A stretch of DNA of 64,000 bases from Aquarana catesbeiana (GCF_042186555.1 NC_133327.1:102197853-102261852), one strand, 5' to 3'. Counted from the first letter of the stretch, positions 32,410 to 45,563 are shown. Notes: a model not told the origin generated them from the sequence alone. A program made the numbers and translations.

Positions 32410-33695
32410 AAATCAGAATCCTTCTACAATGCATCATACAACTGTAGATTTTGGTGGAGAAAAAAAATAGTCTCTTTCTTCACTATTTTCTATAAAGGAT
32501 TGCAAATTATTAGAGATACTGTATGGTTTAGTTGAAGCCATGAGTGTGCTTATTAGATTACACAGAGTTCAGCTTTAGAAAAAATATACATACTTTGTGA
32601 TTTAGGATTATCATGAACCTAAACCATCTCTAGCCCGGTCCTCCAAACATGTCATTACTATGGAAATCAAAATATTGGAACCTGGGCAGTAACAGATGAT
32701 TTACCTTTAATAATCCAATCTTTAAAAGAAAAACAGAAAAATGATGATAGGATTGATTTAAAAAAAAAAGAAAAGAAAGCAATTGCATAATATGTTGCTC
32801 TAAATGTTCCTAGTGATTTGTGACATTGATCAATGAGTCTCTGTGGCAGGCTGTCTCATGTGGAAGGTCAGAGTTTTTCCTGTAAGTGATTTTAGGCATA
32901 GCTTAAGTCACATTCCCTTAAACACAACAAACATGATCAGAAGAGAATATTACATAGTCTGCTGTGTTAACAGCAAAAATCTGGGTTCATGTATTGACAC
33001 AACATATAATGATAAAAACAGACATGGGGCTTTAGTCATAATTTCATTATTTGAGCGTGTATCTGTATGTGAGTCACTCTTGTACCTATAGTCTCATAGC
33101 TGTATATATACTGTATATAGATCTAAGGTAAAAATGAACATTCTCTTATTTACTTCCTCTTCTTTTAAGCAGGTAATAGTCCTATTTTTATTAAAGTAAA
33201 TACCATCAATAGTAAATAGGTGGTCCACCACTAATAGTGGCGTGGCTTCCCACTTCCTAAATCCTTGCTTAATCAAGGGTGGTGTAGTGATTGGCCACCA
33301 GAAGTACCTGAGATATCAATATAACTTCCCAGGAGGCTGTGTTTTAGTACTGTATGTGCAAGGTATCTCGCTATTTCCATCCTGGGTGTTATTCAAGTTT
33401 TTGGGACATGGGAGAGAGACTTGTCTGCACATTCATGAGATCTAGCAGCTTGTTATCAGGAGACAGCTCTGAAAATCAAGAATAGACAGATAACTCCCCA
33501 TAACAGGAGATTCAAGATGGTGGCATGGAGGTAGAGCCACAGAAGGAGAACTTTGGCTGCAAGGAAGATGACACTGAATTCCATGAACTAGTAACTATGA
33601 TGTTTTTTTGTTTTTTTTTCATATTATACAGGGACACTTATTAAATAGGCTGTATTTAGCTTTGCTGTAGAGGGAAGGTCCGCCTAAACACACCA
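32410..33695. other. No gene or repeat recognised
   Basis: AT-rich, single-copy-looking sequence. Small ORFs at 32843-33091 and 33094-33276 have no recognisable motif or supporting context. Confidence 0.4.
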
Positions 33696-33959
33696 GGGTG
33701 GATTTAGTAAAGGCAAAAAGATTATGCACCTTGCAAGTACAGTTGCATTTTGCAAGTGCAGTTGCTCTAGAGCTTAGATCAGGCTTTACTTTGCAAAGAA
33801 TACCCGATCATCATCAAGGAAAATAAATTAAAAAAAACATTTTTTTTGCTTGCACATGATGGGATGATGGAAGTCAGCAGAGATTCATCTCATTTACTAA
33901 GCTCTGGAGCAACAGCACTTTAAAGTGTATAGACTATTTGTCTTTAGTTAATCCACCCC
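33696..33959. mobile_element. GATTTACTAAA-type MITE, diverged copy
   Basis: Ends GGGTGGATTTAGTAAAGGCA and, on the right, GGGTGGATTAACTAAAGACA in reverse complement. The interior shares the GCAAGTGCAGTTGCTCTAGA block with the copy at 34996. About 264 bp, no ORF. Confidence 0.72.
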
Positions 33960-34995
33960 ACCGTAGTGTGGCAGCCTGTTGAGTCCCAAAGGCAAGTGGG
34001 ACCCCCAGGGACAGGATGGGCTAGCATTTTACCTCAGTGTGAGGTCTTTGGCAATAGTGGAGAGATGAGTACAAGTGGTATTAATCACTTTTTGATACAC
34101 TCATGAACTAGTAGACTCCAGAAAAGGGGAACAAAAGCACTTCCTGTCTTCACAAATAGAGAACCATTAAGCCAATATGGCACACTGTGACTGTAGCTCC
34201 TGACAGAAAAGTACATATTAATTCATCTTCCAACACCCTGGGGAGAAGACACCATACTACAGTGAGGTTTAGGCTTCTGATCCAAACTTCTCTTGCCCCT
34301 CAAGACAACTGGAGTTCCTCCATTGCTCCTTAATCCTCAGGTTACACAAGGTAGGCCTCAAAGTCGGGCCTTTGCCCAGACACATAGTCACTGTCATCAA
34401 ACAGCAGGCCTAAGAGAATTAAACAGCCAAACGCATCCCTGCCCTAGTCAGGAGGCCCAGGGAAGAAATGACTCACCAAGGTCAATCCCTGAATATTTAT
34501 ACCTTCTTCCAGCATAAACCACTGGTGGTAAGCCTCCTTGTGGTGGGCAAAGGAGAGATAAATATTCCTAGCTCCCACTAGTGCAGCTTCTCACATTATT
34601 GTCAGAGGCAGCACTGGCAGCAGAGAGAAACTAACAGTAACTAAAGTCTAGGAGAAACTCAATGTGGATCTTTAGTCAAAAAATTAAGTCTTGATAACTT
34701 CAGACTGGCCCCGTTTGCAGATATAGCTGAAAAACATTAAAAGTAAGTTCCTATATTACTTAAAATCCATTAGGGCCGCATCCTACCCTGCTCTGCACAG
34801 CCTCAGTTGTCCTTCATTCTTGGCACCGTGCCAATAATCACATAGCAAGTAGGATGCCCTGTGTAGGAAGCTGTCACATTCATGACAGCCTCCCAGCACA
34901 AAACACCCCATTCTGAACTAGTTGGTCTTAACTACTGCCAGTTTGCTTATCTGTAAACTGGCAGTAATTCTTTAAAGTGGAAGTAAACACTTTAA
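33960..34995. other. No gene recognised
   Basis: Mixed-composition non-coding sequence. From about 34970 it enters a repeat starting AAAGTGGAAGTAAAC that continues past the next MITE to about 35560. Confidence 0.4.
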
Positions 34996-35244
34996 GGGTT
35001 ATTTACGAAAGGCAAATCCACTTTGCACTGCACATGCACTTGGAAGTGCAGTCGCTCTAAATCTAAGGGGTAGATCTGAAATGAGTGGAAGCTCTGCTGA
35101 TTTTATCATCCAATCATGTTCAAGCTAAAATGCTGTTTTTTATTTTCCTCACATGTCCCCCTCGGATCTACAGCAACTTTACTTCCACGTGAAGTTTCAA
35201 GTGCACTTGCAGTGAAAAGTGGATTTTCTCTTAGTAAATAACCC
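34996..35244. mobile_element. GATTTACTAAA-type MITE nested in another repeat
   Basis: Ends GGGTTATTTACGAAAGGCAA and, on the right, GGGTTATTTACTAAGAGAAA in reverse complement; interior with TGCACATGCACTTGGAAGTG as in the 33696 copy. It sits inside a wider repeat (about 34970-35560) whose interior has a stem TATCTCCTAAACCTGCAC / GTTTAGGAGATA at 35309-35340. Confidence 0.7.
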
Positions 35245-35604
35245 GCTTTGTTTGAAGTTGTAACTACAAGTAAGCTTATAATAAGGCTTAGTTGTAGGTG
35301 CAGGGAATATCTCCTAAACCTGCACAGTTTAGGAGATATTCACACTGCATGCAGCTGGTGACTTCACCATCGCATGCGCTCTGAAAGGAAGGTATAACTG
35401 TGCCATCGTTTCAGAGCTCTGTGCCACTGTCTGTGACGCATCACGGCGCAGCCAATCAGATGGCCGAAGGACGCAAAACCAGAAGGAGTTCACCCAGGTG
35501 AAGATGGAAGCGCCTGTCAGTGGTGACAGCATGGTGCTGGAGGGCTTCATTCTAAGGTAAGTAATTCAAGCAATAATTCACGGCCGGGACCTGCTGATCA
35601 GCTA

Positions 35605-36459
35605 TGTACAATCACAGCCCAGAGATGCTCCATAGGGTTTAGGTCTGGAGACATGCTGGGCTAGTCCATCACCTTTACCCTCAGCTTCTTTAGCAAGGCA
35701 GTGGTCATCTTGGAGGTGTGTTTGGGGTCGTTATCATGTTCGAATACTGCCCTGCGGCCTAGTCTCAGAAGGGAGGGGATCATGCTCTGCTTCAGTATGT
35801 CACAGTACATGTTGGCATTCATAATTCCCTCAATGAACTGTAGCTCCTCAGTGCCAGCAGCACTCATGCAGCCCTAGACCATGACACTCCTACCACCACG
35901 GTAGGCTGTAGGCAAGACACAGTTGTCTTTGTACTCCTCACCTGGTTGCCGCCACACACGCTTAACACCATCTGAACCAAATAAGTTTATCTTGGTCTCA
36001 TCAGATCACAGGACATGGTTCCAGTAATCCATGTCCTTAGTCTGCTTGTTTTCAGCAAACTTTTTGCTGGCTTTCTTGTGCATCATCTTTAGAAGAAGCT
36101 TCTTTCTGAGACGACAGCCATGCAGACCAATTGCAGTGTGCAGCGTATGGTCTGAGCACTGACAGGCTGACCACCCACCCCTTCAACCTCTGCAACAATG
36201 CTGGCAGCACTCATATGTCTATTTCCCAAAGACAACCCTTGTATATGACGCTGAGCACGTGCACTCAACTTCTTTGGTCGACCATGGCGAGGCCTGTTCT
36301 GAGTGGAACCTGTCCTGTTAAACTGCTGTGTGGTCTTGGCCACCGTGCTGCAGCTCATTTTCAGGGTCTTGGCAATCTTCTTATAGCCTAGGCCATCTTT
36401 ATGTAGAGCAAAAATTATTTTTTCAGATCCTCAGAGAGTTCTTTGCCATGAGGTGCCAT
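35605..36459 (-). pseudogene. Tc1 transposase, broken
   Basis: DDE-type cut-and-paste transposase remnant. The start is MAPHGKELSEDLKK at 36459, immediately stopped; the second block (about 36358-36089) has the paired-type helix-turn-helix, KMSCSTVAKTTQQFNRTGS, and the GRPKKLS linker typical of Tc1. The catalytic block follows: a WSDETKINLFG-type string near 35985, then MSAAGTEELQFIEG at 35867, EHDNDPKHTS near 35740, and an in-frame TAG where Trp is expected just before SPDLNPMEHLWAV at about 35640-35610. Asp-Asp-Glu positions can all be recognised. Stops and a frameshift after codon 14 inactivate it, and the C-terminus is missing. Confidence 0.9.
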
Positions 36460-36799
36460 GCTGAACTTCTGAGAGAGTGAGAGTGATAACACCAAATTTA
36501 ACACACCTGCTCCCCATTCACACCTGAGACCTTGGAAAAGTAATGAGTCACATGACACCGGAGAGAGAAAATGACCTATTGGTCCCAATTTGGACATTTT
36601 CACTTAGAGGTGTACTCACTTTTGTTGCCAGTGGTTTAGACATTAAGTGACAAATTGACACTGTTATACAAGCTGTACACTAACTACTTTACATTGTAGC
36701 AAAGTGTAATTTCTTCAGTGTTGTCACATGAAAAGATATAATAAAATAATAAAATATTTACAAAAATGTGAGGGGTGTACTCACTTTTGTGAGATACTG
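35605..36799 (-). mobile_element. Tc1 element, 3'-truncated
   Basis: Minus-strand Tc1/mariner copy with its 5' end intact: the terminal repeat GAGATACTG ends at 36799 followed by TA at 36800-36801. The 5' untranslated part (36460-36799) matches the MITE at 12847-13225. The transposase gene follows and runs off near 35605 without the other terminal repeat, so the 3' end has been lost. Confidence 0.88.
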
Positions 36800-36807
36800 T
36801 ATACCGC

Positions 36808-36811
<4 letters not shown>

Positions 36812-36861
<50 letters not shown>

Positions 36862-36878
36862 ATGTGTGTGTGTATATA
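36812..36878. repeat. (AT)n/(GT)n microsatellite
   Basis: TA run followed by GTGTGT and TATATA, immediately outside the Tc1 terminal TA. Confidence 0.95.
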
Positions 36879-36879
36879 T

Positions 36880-38406
<1,527 letters not shown>

Positions 38407-39019
38407 TCCTATTTGTAAGTGTTGCTAATCTTGATGTATAACTCAGCCATCCAACACCATGGAAAGTGATCCATGCAACAAAGCCACCACCAAAGGCAAA
38501 AATGGCGTGGAGCAACGCGTTGACGTCACCAATACCCTCGAGTTCAGGGAAGAATGGGTAGTTTGGATGTGTGCAGGCCGACGCCCCAAACTTAAGGCAA
38601 ATTTTTAATCTACAATTCTGAAAGTGTGATTTATTTTATGAGCAAATAAAAGCTTTTAAAGACTTCACACTATGTGGAGCTTTTCTGTATTTTGGTGAAC
38701 ACTAGCTTACTTGTATTGGGCAAGGAGTCCGCAGAGGATAAGTGGGCTCTAGGAATCGGTAAAGGCCTTTGGCTGGGCTATAGCCACAAGCATGTGAAAT
38801 TATGGTTGGAAGCTACCTATAGATTGTAAGCTGAAACCCAAGACACATCTCAATTTGTAGAGAAAAAGCAAGGAAGGGTGCCCCAGGGATTTTACGGGCA
38901 AGGGATATTATCAGATAATAAGGTGTAATGCATGTATGAAAAAGTACAAAATGTATTGATTTACAAAGATAAAGTTCACAAAACAAAATTTTAAAACCAA
39001 AGGGCAATGGTCATGTTAA

Positions 39020-39790
39020 CCTCCCTGGTGGTATGATTATTTCAGATTGTTGCGTCTCAAAGCGGTACAATTATTTTGCATAGAAATTTGGCGTTTTATA
39101 TTGTAGGCCTGTAATTCTTAACACACTTAACACACTTAAATCTGTCCACCAAGAGTCTAGTAGATATCCCGGGTATCATGAAGTTTGAAACACAAAATCA
39201 TAAATTATAATATAATAAATAAATATAAATAATTAAAAAAAAATAATATAATAATAATAAAATACATTTCCCCACGTTTCACTATTGCTCAATTCTGCAA
39301 GTGTTCTAATTTACTATCGCTGTTTTCTAGCTGGTCTAAAGCCACTTTTGACATAAAGGGACCCTTTTTGGTTGCTATGGACAATCTCAATATTCCAGGC
39401 AAAAAGAACAGTATATATAATATAAAACTGCATGCAGGGCACTGGACAAAGCATTGGGGACAAAAGGAATGTGAAATGATTTCATACAGTACTGTAATAT
39501 GTAAGATTACAGTACTGTATGTGTTATGATTTTTATAGTTTTTTGAATTTGCCGGCAGGCTCCGCCCCCCGTGCGTCGCGACCCTCGCAGGGAACGGAGC
39601 CCAGCACAAAGAGGCTTCGGGAGGAGGACACAGCCCGCAGACACAGCAGGGGGGACATCGCAGGATCCTGGGGACAAGGTAAGTATACCGCACCAGGATC
39701 CTGCAATGCAATCCTGAGTGTGGCTCGGGGTTACCGCTAATGGTGCTGAAATTTAACCCCGAGCCACACTCGGGAATACCGTCAGGGAGG
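39020..39790. mobile_element. piggyBac-like non-autonomous element, one TSD decayed
   Basis: Ends CCTCCCTGGTGGTAT on the left and CCTCCCTGACGGTAT on the right in reverse complement. TTAA precedes the left end (39016-39019), but the right flank reads CTAC, so the duplication has decayed or the assignment is wrong. The interior has an A/T block (39200-39270), a GC-rich block (39550-39680) and a stem TGTGGCTCGGGGTTA / TTAACCCCGAGCCACA at 39719-39768. The minus-strand ORF at 39289-39822 spans these blocks and is not a gene. Confidence 0.55.
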
Positions 39791-41056
39791 CTACCACAAT
39801 ATACAACTGAATTCTGAGTCATGGTGTTGGTCTCATAGTAGGAGGCCGATCAATTATACATGAATACAGAAATCCCAACATGTTTCGGAAATAGTTAAAT
39901 TCCTTCTTCAGGGGCTGATTTGATGCAGGCTGTACTGTCTAGTAACACAACAGCAAAATAAGAATTGTCAAATCAAAAATCAAATACGTAAAGGTGTTTA
40001 CACATGGTATAATGTTGACAGAAAATTGTACAAGCAACAATCTAGGAAGGAGCATAGGGGATAAAAAGGAACAGGCAATTATGAATCCAAGGGTACTTAC
40101 AAGCTGACCATCATTGGCAGATTAAATAACACATCAGAATCCGCTTAGGTCAGGGTCTGCGTCTCAAAGGGCCCCATCAGGTCAGTCGCAAGGAGGAGCT
40201 CTCTGTGGTGAGTGAAAAAACATATGCAATGTTCTCTAGCCAAATAGTGGCAGATGGTTCACCAAAAAAGTAGTTGCAAAAAAGAAAGTAGAAGAAAGCG
40301 GAAGAGCCTCTTTGCCAAAGAAGGGGGGCACTGTCAGGCAACTGAGTCCATGAGGATCGATGTAGAACCAAGATGGAACCCCTGAACACAAAAATGTATA
40401 TTGTATAAGTATGGTGTTTGGGACAGGAAAGCTGGTTTCTACAAATAGAGAGAAAATTGATTATGCAAAGGCTAATGCTTATGGAGTAAATGGACTGAAG
40501 TAATATAGGATAGACATAATCCTAAGGAGCTTAATAGTGTAGACCAGATGAGTAATCTGGATAGGGTGGCAAGTCTCCTACATGGGGCTTTGAATAAAGT
40601 GTGCTGATACGCACACAATGATGTTCAATCAAAGAAAGAAAAGCTGCATAAGGATGAATAAAATCAACTTACCTCAAAATGACAGCAAAAAAACGTATCC
40701 CTTTAGGCAGCGGAGAGATCCTGGCTATATAGCAACTGCTAAGGGTACTGACTGAGTATATATAGGTCAGTGAGTCAAGCAATGCACACCTCCTGAGGGG
40801 GATGTGACCCAATCTTAGAGGAGATAGGCGTCAGCTGACTGTGGGGCTCGTCTCAGTGTTAGACGAGATTCCCCAGATCAGTTGTGACACCTGGCTGGCT
40901 GGGGATCCATCAGCTGAGCGATCCCCCGGTTCCGGAGGCGATGGGTGCCACCGCATCATCCGGCGCGGTGACATCAGACGTCAGAGGGTCGCACGAAAAG
41001 TGGGCGGAAGCGTGTATGGCCTCTTGTGGTGAGAGGTCATTTGGAGCTGGTAAGCA
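39791..41056 (-). mobile_element. Penelope-like candidate with hammerhead-like motif
   Basis: Minus-strand non-coding repeat of about 1.3 kb. On the minus strand 39912-39883 reads CTGAAGA, a GGAAAT-type stem, then GAAAC, the same architecture as the motifs in the 3.6-kb palindrome, followed by ATGTTGGGA. Upstream on that strand is a GC-rich block (40840-41040) and a splice-donor-like TTGAGGTAAGTTG near 40675. This order (GC-rich start, donor site, hammerhead-like core, end) resembles each palindrome arm without sequence identity. No reverse transcriptase is present. Confidence 0.4.
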
Positions 41057-41155
41057 GCCATTTTTGCCTTTTTTGGTGGCCTTGTTGCACGGATTACTTT
41101 CCATGGTGTTGGATGGCTGAGTTGCACATCAAGATTACCAACACTTACAAATAGG

Positions 41156-41931
41156 AAGGCTGACTGCAGGTCAGCCAGAATCTGTAGGAGGAGTCTTGCT
41201 CCATAAATGCCTGCCCTCAATCCACTCATCTCGTTGACGTTCCTTTCACGTTATCGTTTTCAGTTCCGGTTCCTCGACGTCAGGATGCCGACATTACCAC
41301 AAGATTTTTCTACACAGCGGTAGTTTGTACGAGTTCTACAAACAATTCAATTGTTCCCTCAATTGATCGCTGGTGTCATTTTTTCGTAAGTCGCTGCTAA
41401 CGAATCATTCCGATCTTGGTATATTTCCGTCCCACTGGGTTTCATTTCAACATCGGTATGTTATGATAATGTTTATTATTCGCAGGGATTTCTTTTCATC
41501 TGCCTTTTTCATACTATCGATTTAACTTTTGTCTAAATCCACACATAAGTACTTTTTCAGCCTTGCCACTACATCGATATATACGTACAATTTAATTTCT
41601 CAAATTGCTTACGATTCGTACATTTCGCATCTACATCTTATCTGTTACGTTGTCGTATATTCGTAGCTGCATTCGTTCTATTCGATATGTGTCACAGTTC
41701 ATACGTTTACATCTGGTGATATGGGTGGTTTTAGGTATCAGAATACAGGACATTCACATAATTTCTCATGTTATACTTATGTCTTTTGAGACTGTAGTCG
41801 CTTAATTGGGGTCTTTTTTTGTTGGATAGTTTTTTGAATTATTTCAGGTTACATCTTTCATGTATGATGTCAATAAGCTTGATTAGATTGTTCACAAATG
41901 TTTTAGGTAGTTTCCATTAGTTACAGGTCAC
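41156..41931. other. Unassigned, possibly DIRS-type 3' flank
   Basis: Non-coding, unusually rich in TCGTA/CGTTA-like dinucleotide mixtures (for example TTCTATTCGATATGTGTCAC near 41677). Before the composite element inserted at 41932 it was contiguous with 44606-45563, which leads into the minus-strand recombinase remnant, so both may be the downstream untranslated region of that retroelement. This is inference from position. Confidence 0.3.
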
Positions 41932-42129
41932 CAGGGGCGTTGCTAGGTCTGCAAAAGATCTGGGGCTAGAGCCCATGGCAGCAGTCACCAGTCACCAACC
42001 GGGGGGGGGGCACGCCAGTGGTAAGCAATTTTCCGTGGGCAATGGCCGGTGTTGGTGGTACAATCATCATGGCACCATGGTTGATATGGTGTCAGGGTGA
42101 CTGAAGCACATTGTTTCTATTGTTACATT

Positions 42130-42480
42130 CTAATATATAATGCCACCAGATGCAGCTTGTTACTTGCCACTTTCACCTACCACTAGATGTGGATTGTCAC
42201 TTGCCACTGTTGCCTGCCACCAGATGTGGATTGTCAGTTGCCACCTGATGTGGATTGTCACTTGCCACCATTTTCAGAGTGTCACTTGCCACGTCACCTG
42301 CCACCATTTGCTGATTATCACTTGCCACCTGATTCAGATTGTCACTTGCCATGTCACCTGCCACCATTTGCAGATTGTCACTTGACATGTCGCCTGGCAC
42401 CAGATGTGGATTGTCACTTGCTAACTGATGTGAATTGTCACCTGCCATGCCAGCCAGTGCCACCAAATGTGAATTGTCGC
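42130..42480. repeat. Minisatellite, GCCACC...GTCACTT units
   Basis: About a dozen diverged units of 20-35 bp built from GATGTGGATTGTCACTTGCC. The overlapping ORFs on both strands arise from the repetition and are not genes. Confidence 0.85.
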
Positions 42481-42605
42481 TGCATTGGTGGCAGGCTGGC
42501 AGCACTGGTCCATTTAGTTAGGGCAGGAGAGCGGTGATGCAGGCGAGCAGTGAGAGATGATGTCATCTCTGCTTGTCTGCCCGCTTACTTCTTTCCTCTC
42601 TTTTA

Positions 42606-43022
42606 GGCTACTTTCACACTGAGGCACTTTATGCTAAATATTGCGCCTGCAAAGTGGCTGTAAAGCACCTCTCCTGTCACTCCAGTGTGAAAGCTCGAAT
42701 GCTTTCACACTGGGGCTGTGCGCTTGTGGGACGTTAAAAAAAGTCCTGCGAGCAGCATCTTTCGGGTGCTTTAGGAGCGGTGTATACACCACTCCTAAAG
42801 TGCCCCTGCCATTGAAATCAATGGGCAGCGCCACTGAAGCACCTGCAAAGCGCTTCGGTAGCAGAGCTTTGTGGGTGCTATTAACCCCTTAATTGGCCAC
42901 TAGCGGGGGGTTAAAAGTGCCCCACTAGTGGCCGAAAAGCACTGCTTAAACTACGGTAAAGCGCCGCTAAAAATAGCGGCACTTTACCGCCGATGTCCCC
43001 CTGCCACAGTGTGAAAGTGCCC
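42606..43022. mobile_element. Harbinger-like MITE with TTA duplication
   Basis: 417-bp GC-rich foldback element. Ends GGCTACTTTCACACTGAGGC and, on the right, GGGCACTTTCACACTGTGGC in reverse complement, flanked by TTA (42603-42605, 43023-43025). Closely related in layout to the split MITE at 2671-9833 (same TTTCACACTG core, many GCGCTAAA/TTTAGCGC-like dyads). Nested in the composite element, hence younger than it. Confidence 0.8.
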
Positions 43023-43489
43023 TTAGAGTATTATTATTATACAGGATTTATATAGCGCCTGTGTGTGGAACATCTGCTGCAGGGAAGGCAGAGAGGGAGT
43101 CAGTGTTCTCCTTATGACCAGCTGGCTGTGCTGGCAGTGAAGCCTAGTACTGCTTTTTGGTTGAGGGCAGCTTAGTGGATGATGAGGCTGGGGAGACTGC
43201 AGCTCTCTTACCTCTGTCAGATGAGCAGGAGAGGGAGGCTTCGTCCATATCAGAGTTTGGGTGACAAAGTCTCTGGGCAGTGGTTGTGGTGAGGCAGGGC
43301 GGCCATTCTCTGCAGAGCCATCTTGGACTGCTGTGTGCTTCATGAATAAATCTGTGAGGTGGCGGGCAGTGGCGTCACTAGGGTTGGTGCCACCTGGTGT
43401 GACAAAACATGGTGTCACCCCCTCCTGTCTATCCTGCCCAGCACCCTGCAGGCAATGTATTGTCACAAGGCGCACCTCCAAATGGCCCC

Positions 43490-43880
43490 TGTAAATTAAA
43501 GTATAGGGTAGTATTGGGCAGGCTGGGGTGATATAGGGCAGTTTGGGGTGGCACAGGGCAGGCTGGGGTTGTATAGGGCAGGCTGAATTTGTATAGGGCA
43601 GGCTGGGGTGGTATAGGGCAGTTTGCGGTGGTATAGGGCAGGTTGGGGTGGTATAGGGCAGGCTGGGGTGGTATAGGGCAGGTTGGGGTGGTATATGGCA
43701 GGCTGGGGTGATATGGGGCAGGATGGGGTGGTATGGGGCAGGCTGTGGTGGTGTAGAGCAGTTTGCGGTTGTATAGGACAGGCTGAGGTGGCATAGGGAA
43801 GGCTGGGGTGACATAGGGCAGGTTGCGGTGGCATAGGGCAGGTTGCGGTGGAATAGGGCAGGCTGGGGTGGTATGGTGCC
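43490..43880. repeat. 20-bp minisatellite
   Basis: About nineteen copies of a unit close to GTATAGGGCAGGCTGGGGTG. Long minus-strand Pro/Tyr/Thr-rich ORFs here (43023-43905) are produced by the repeat alone. Confidence 0.92.
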
Positions 43881-44605
43881 GGGTTAGGACTCTATGTAGT
43901 GACATGTGCAGCAGTGCAGTAACTTACAGCATGCCTGGAGCTGAAGAGACTCTGGCTGCTGTGTCCTCATCTCTTTCTCCTTCAGCTGTGGGATCAGCCA
44001 ATGAGTGAAGGAGTCTGTGGGAGGAGTTGAGGAGGCAGCCACACCCCCAGCTCCGCCCACCAACTCCGGCTGCCTCCGGAGACATTGGAGATTCCCGAGG
44101 CCAAAGGACAGCTTAAGACGGGGGAATGCTATAGGCAGCCTCACTTACACGGTTTGGTGCTCTGCTCACATCACTCCATCACTCCACTGTGGCTCTGCAA
44201 TCAAAAGTACAGTGTGTAGCGGTGGACGGTGACCCTGGTGTCACCCCTCTGGTGAGTGTCAACTGGTGTGGCCCGCAACCCCATAGCAACGCCGGCCGGG
44301 ACCTGATGTCTGCACTCTGCAATCGCCGCTGGGTCATGATCTGCTAGTGTGCAGGGATCTCCTCCTCCCTGGGACAGACAGGCTGAGATGCAGAGAGCCG
44401 GGTTTTTCACCCTGTGAAGTGGATCACACAGCCATACTGCTTGACAGCAAGGACATACCCCCGCTTATTTCTCCTCTCATCCACCTCTCATGCAGTCCGC
44501 CCGCCGCGGCCTGAGTCTCTGCAGCAAGAGACTTGGGGTTATGGGACCCAGATTCGGGGCTATAGCCCCAATAGCCACCCCCCTGGAGATGCCACTGCAG
44601 GTCAC

Positions 44606-45563
44606 ATTGTTTTATTACAGTTTCATCTAGTTGTTGCTGTTCAGTTCAACCATAGCATCTGGTAGCATAACAACATGCCAGCCAGCAGTTACCTTACTCT
44701 GGTTAAATCAGCAATAACCATTACTTTCACATTTACTTCTGGTTGTTAAAGTTACACTGCGGGTAGGTCTCCTTACTTACCCAGGGTCCACATAACATTG
44801 ACTGGGTGGTAGCTTCTTCTTTTCTTATTTTTCTTATTTTTCTATGGTTCTTGTTGCTACATATCAACAGGACTTACAAGGTTCAATTTCGGTGCAGTTA
44901 ATACAGGTTGGTATAATTTTGTCAATTTCCTTTTTTTTTATGACATACATTGCAATTTTTGTTGTACATACATCACATTCTGTTTTTCACAGCATTACAC
45001 CGCTACAGTTGTTACTGTCACACTTATGGGTACTAATAGATTGAGATGATCGTTCAATAATCGACTTGTTCGGTGGCAAGTCCCCTCATCCGTTACACAT
45101 ACGTCATACGTTATGACATATCACAACTCTCTTGCCTGACACGTTTTCAGGTACCCAAGACCTGAGTGTACATTTTTAATTTGCCTGCTATGCCTCAGGT
45201 AACTCGGCCTCATCACACTCAAGGACTGACACGTTTTCAGTTCCGTACAACATGAATTTCATTAAATTGACCCACTATCACCATAGTGAGTCCACTCATT
45301 GCACCACATAAACTCACTCATTTGTTCACCATAAAAAAGTAAAAAATAATAATATATGTATATATATTTATATTTATGGTAGTAGCCCTCTGACCCTGAG
45401 AAATATGAACCACATAAACACATCACAAGACTAACAACATAAAATAGACCTGAAGTGTGCCCTGGTCTGCTGTACGATAAGCCCAGGTCTGCTGGGCGGT
45501 ATGCCAAGAGAAGGGCGCAAAAGACTTGGTTAGGGAGGTATTTATTTGGTTTAATAACACACT
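44606..45563. other. Unassigned, downstream of recombinase remnant
   Basis: No gene. Two copies of CTGACACGTTTTCAG occur at 45136-45150 and 45226-45240, about 90 bp apart, in a region with TCATACGTTATGACATATCA-type dyads. These could be terminal or internal repeats of the DIRS-type element, whose recombinase acts on such repeats; that is only a suggestion. Confidence 0.3.

Larger units (their letters stand above)
38407..41155. other. 2.7-kb segment between 100-bp inverted repeats
   Basis: 38407-38506 and 41057-41155 are inverted copies at roughly 90% identity by eye, sharing TCCTATTTGTAAGTGTTG, CAGCCATCCAACACCATGG and GGCAAAAATGGC. Between them lie non-coding sequence (38507-39015), a piggyBac-like element (39020-39790) and a Penelope-like candidate (39791-41056). 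Just inside the left arm is CAACGCGTTG (38514-38523). No target-site duplication was found at the outer edges, so this may be one rearranged element or two copies in opposite orientation. Confidence 0.5.
41932..44597. mobile_element. Composite hAT-like element, TSD CAGGTCAC
   Basis: 2,666 bp flanked by the exact 8-bp repeat CAGGTCAC (41924-41931, 44598-44605). Left end CAGGGGCGTTGCTA; right end in reverse complement CAGTGGCATCTCCAGG. Both ends continue into a GGGGCTA..AGCCC block (41962-41975 and 44557-44571), so the termini are inverted repeats with decay. The interior is a chain of tandem repeats and nested MITEs with no transposase. The CAGNGGCRT start and 8-bp duplication point to hAT. 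A second end-like string, CAGTGGCGTCACTAGG at 43370, lies inside and may mark a nested relative. Confidence 0.75.

Noticed and set aside
38514..38523. CAACGCGTTG as the tail of another hammerhead motif
   Set aside because: The GAAA and CTGANGA parts expected beside it are missing on either strand.
39289..39822. 177-codon minus-strand ORF with Cys-rich segment
   Set aside because: It runs across the end, stem and A/T block of a non-autonomous element, with no domain or start context.
42130..42540. ORFs over the GCCACC/GTCACTT region on both strands
   Set aside because: Low-complexity minisatellite translation, no recognisable domain.
43023..43905. Minus-strand ORF of 263 codons with Pro-Tyr-Thr repeats
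   Set aside because: A translation of the 20-bp minisatellite, open in all three frames of that strand; no conserved sequence outside the repeat.
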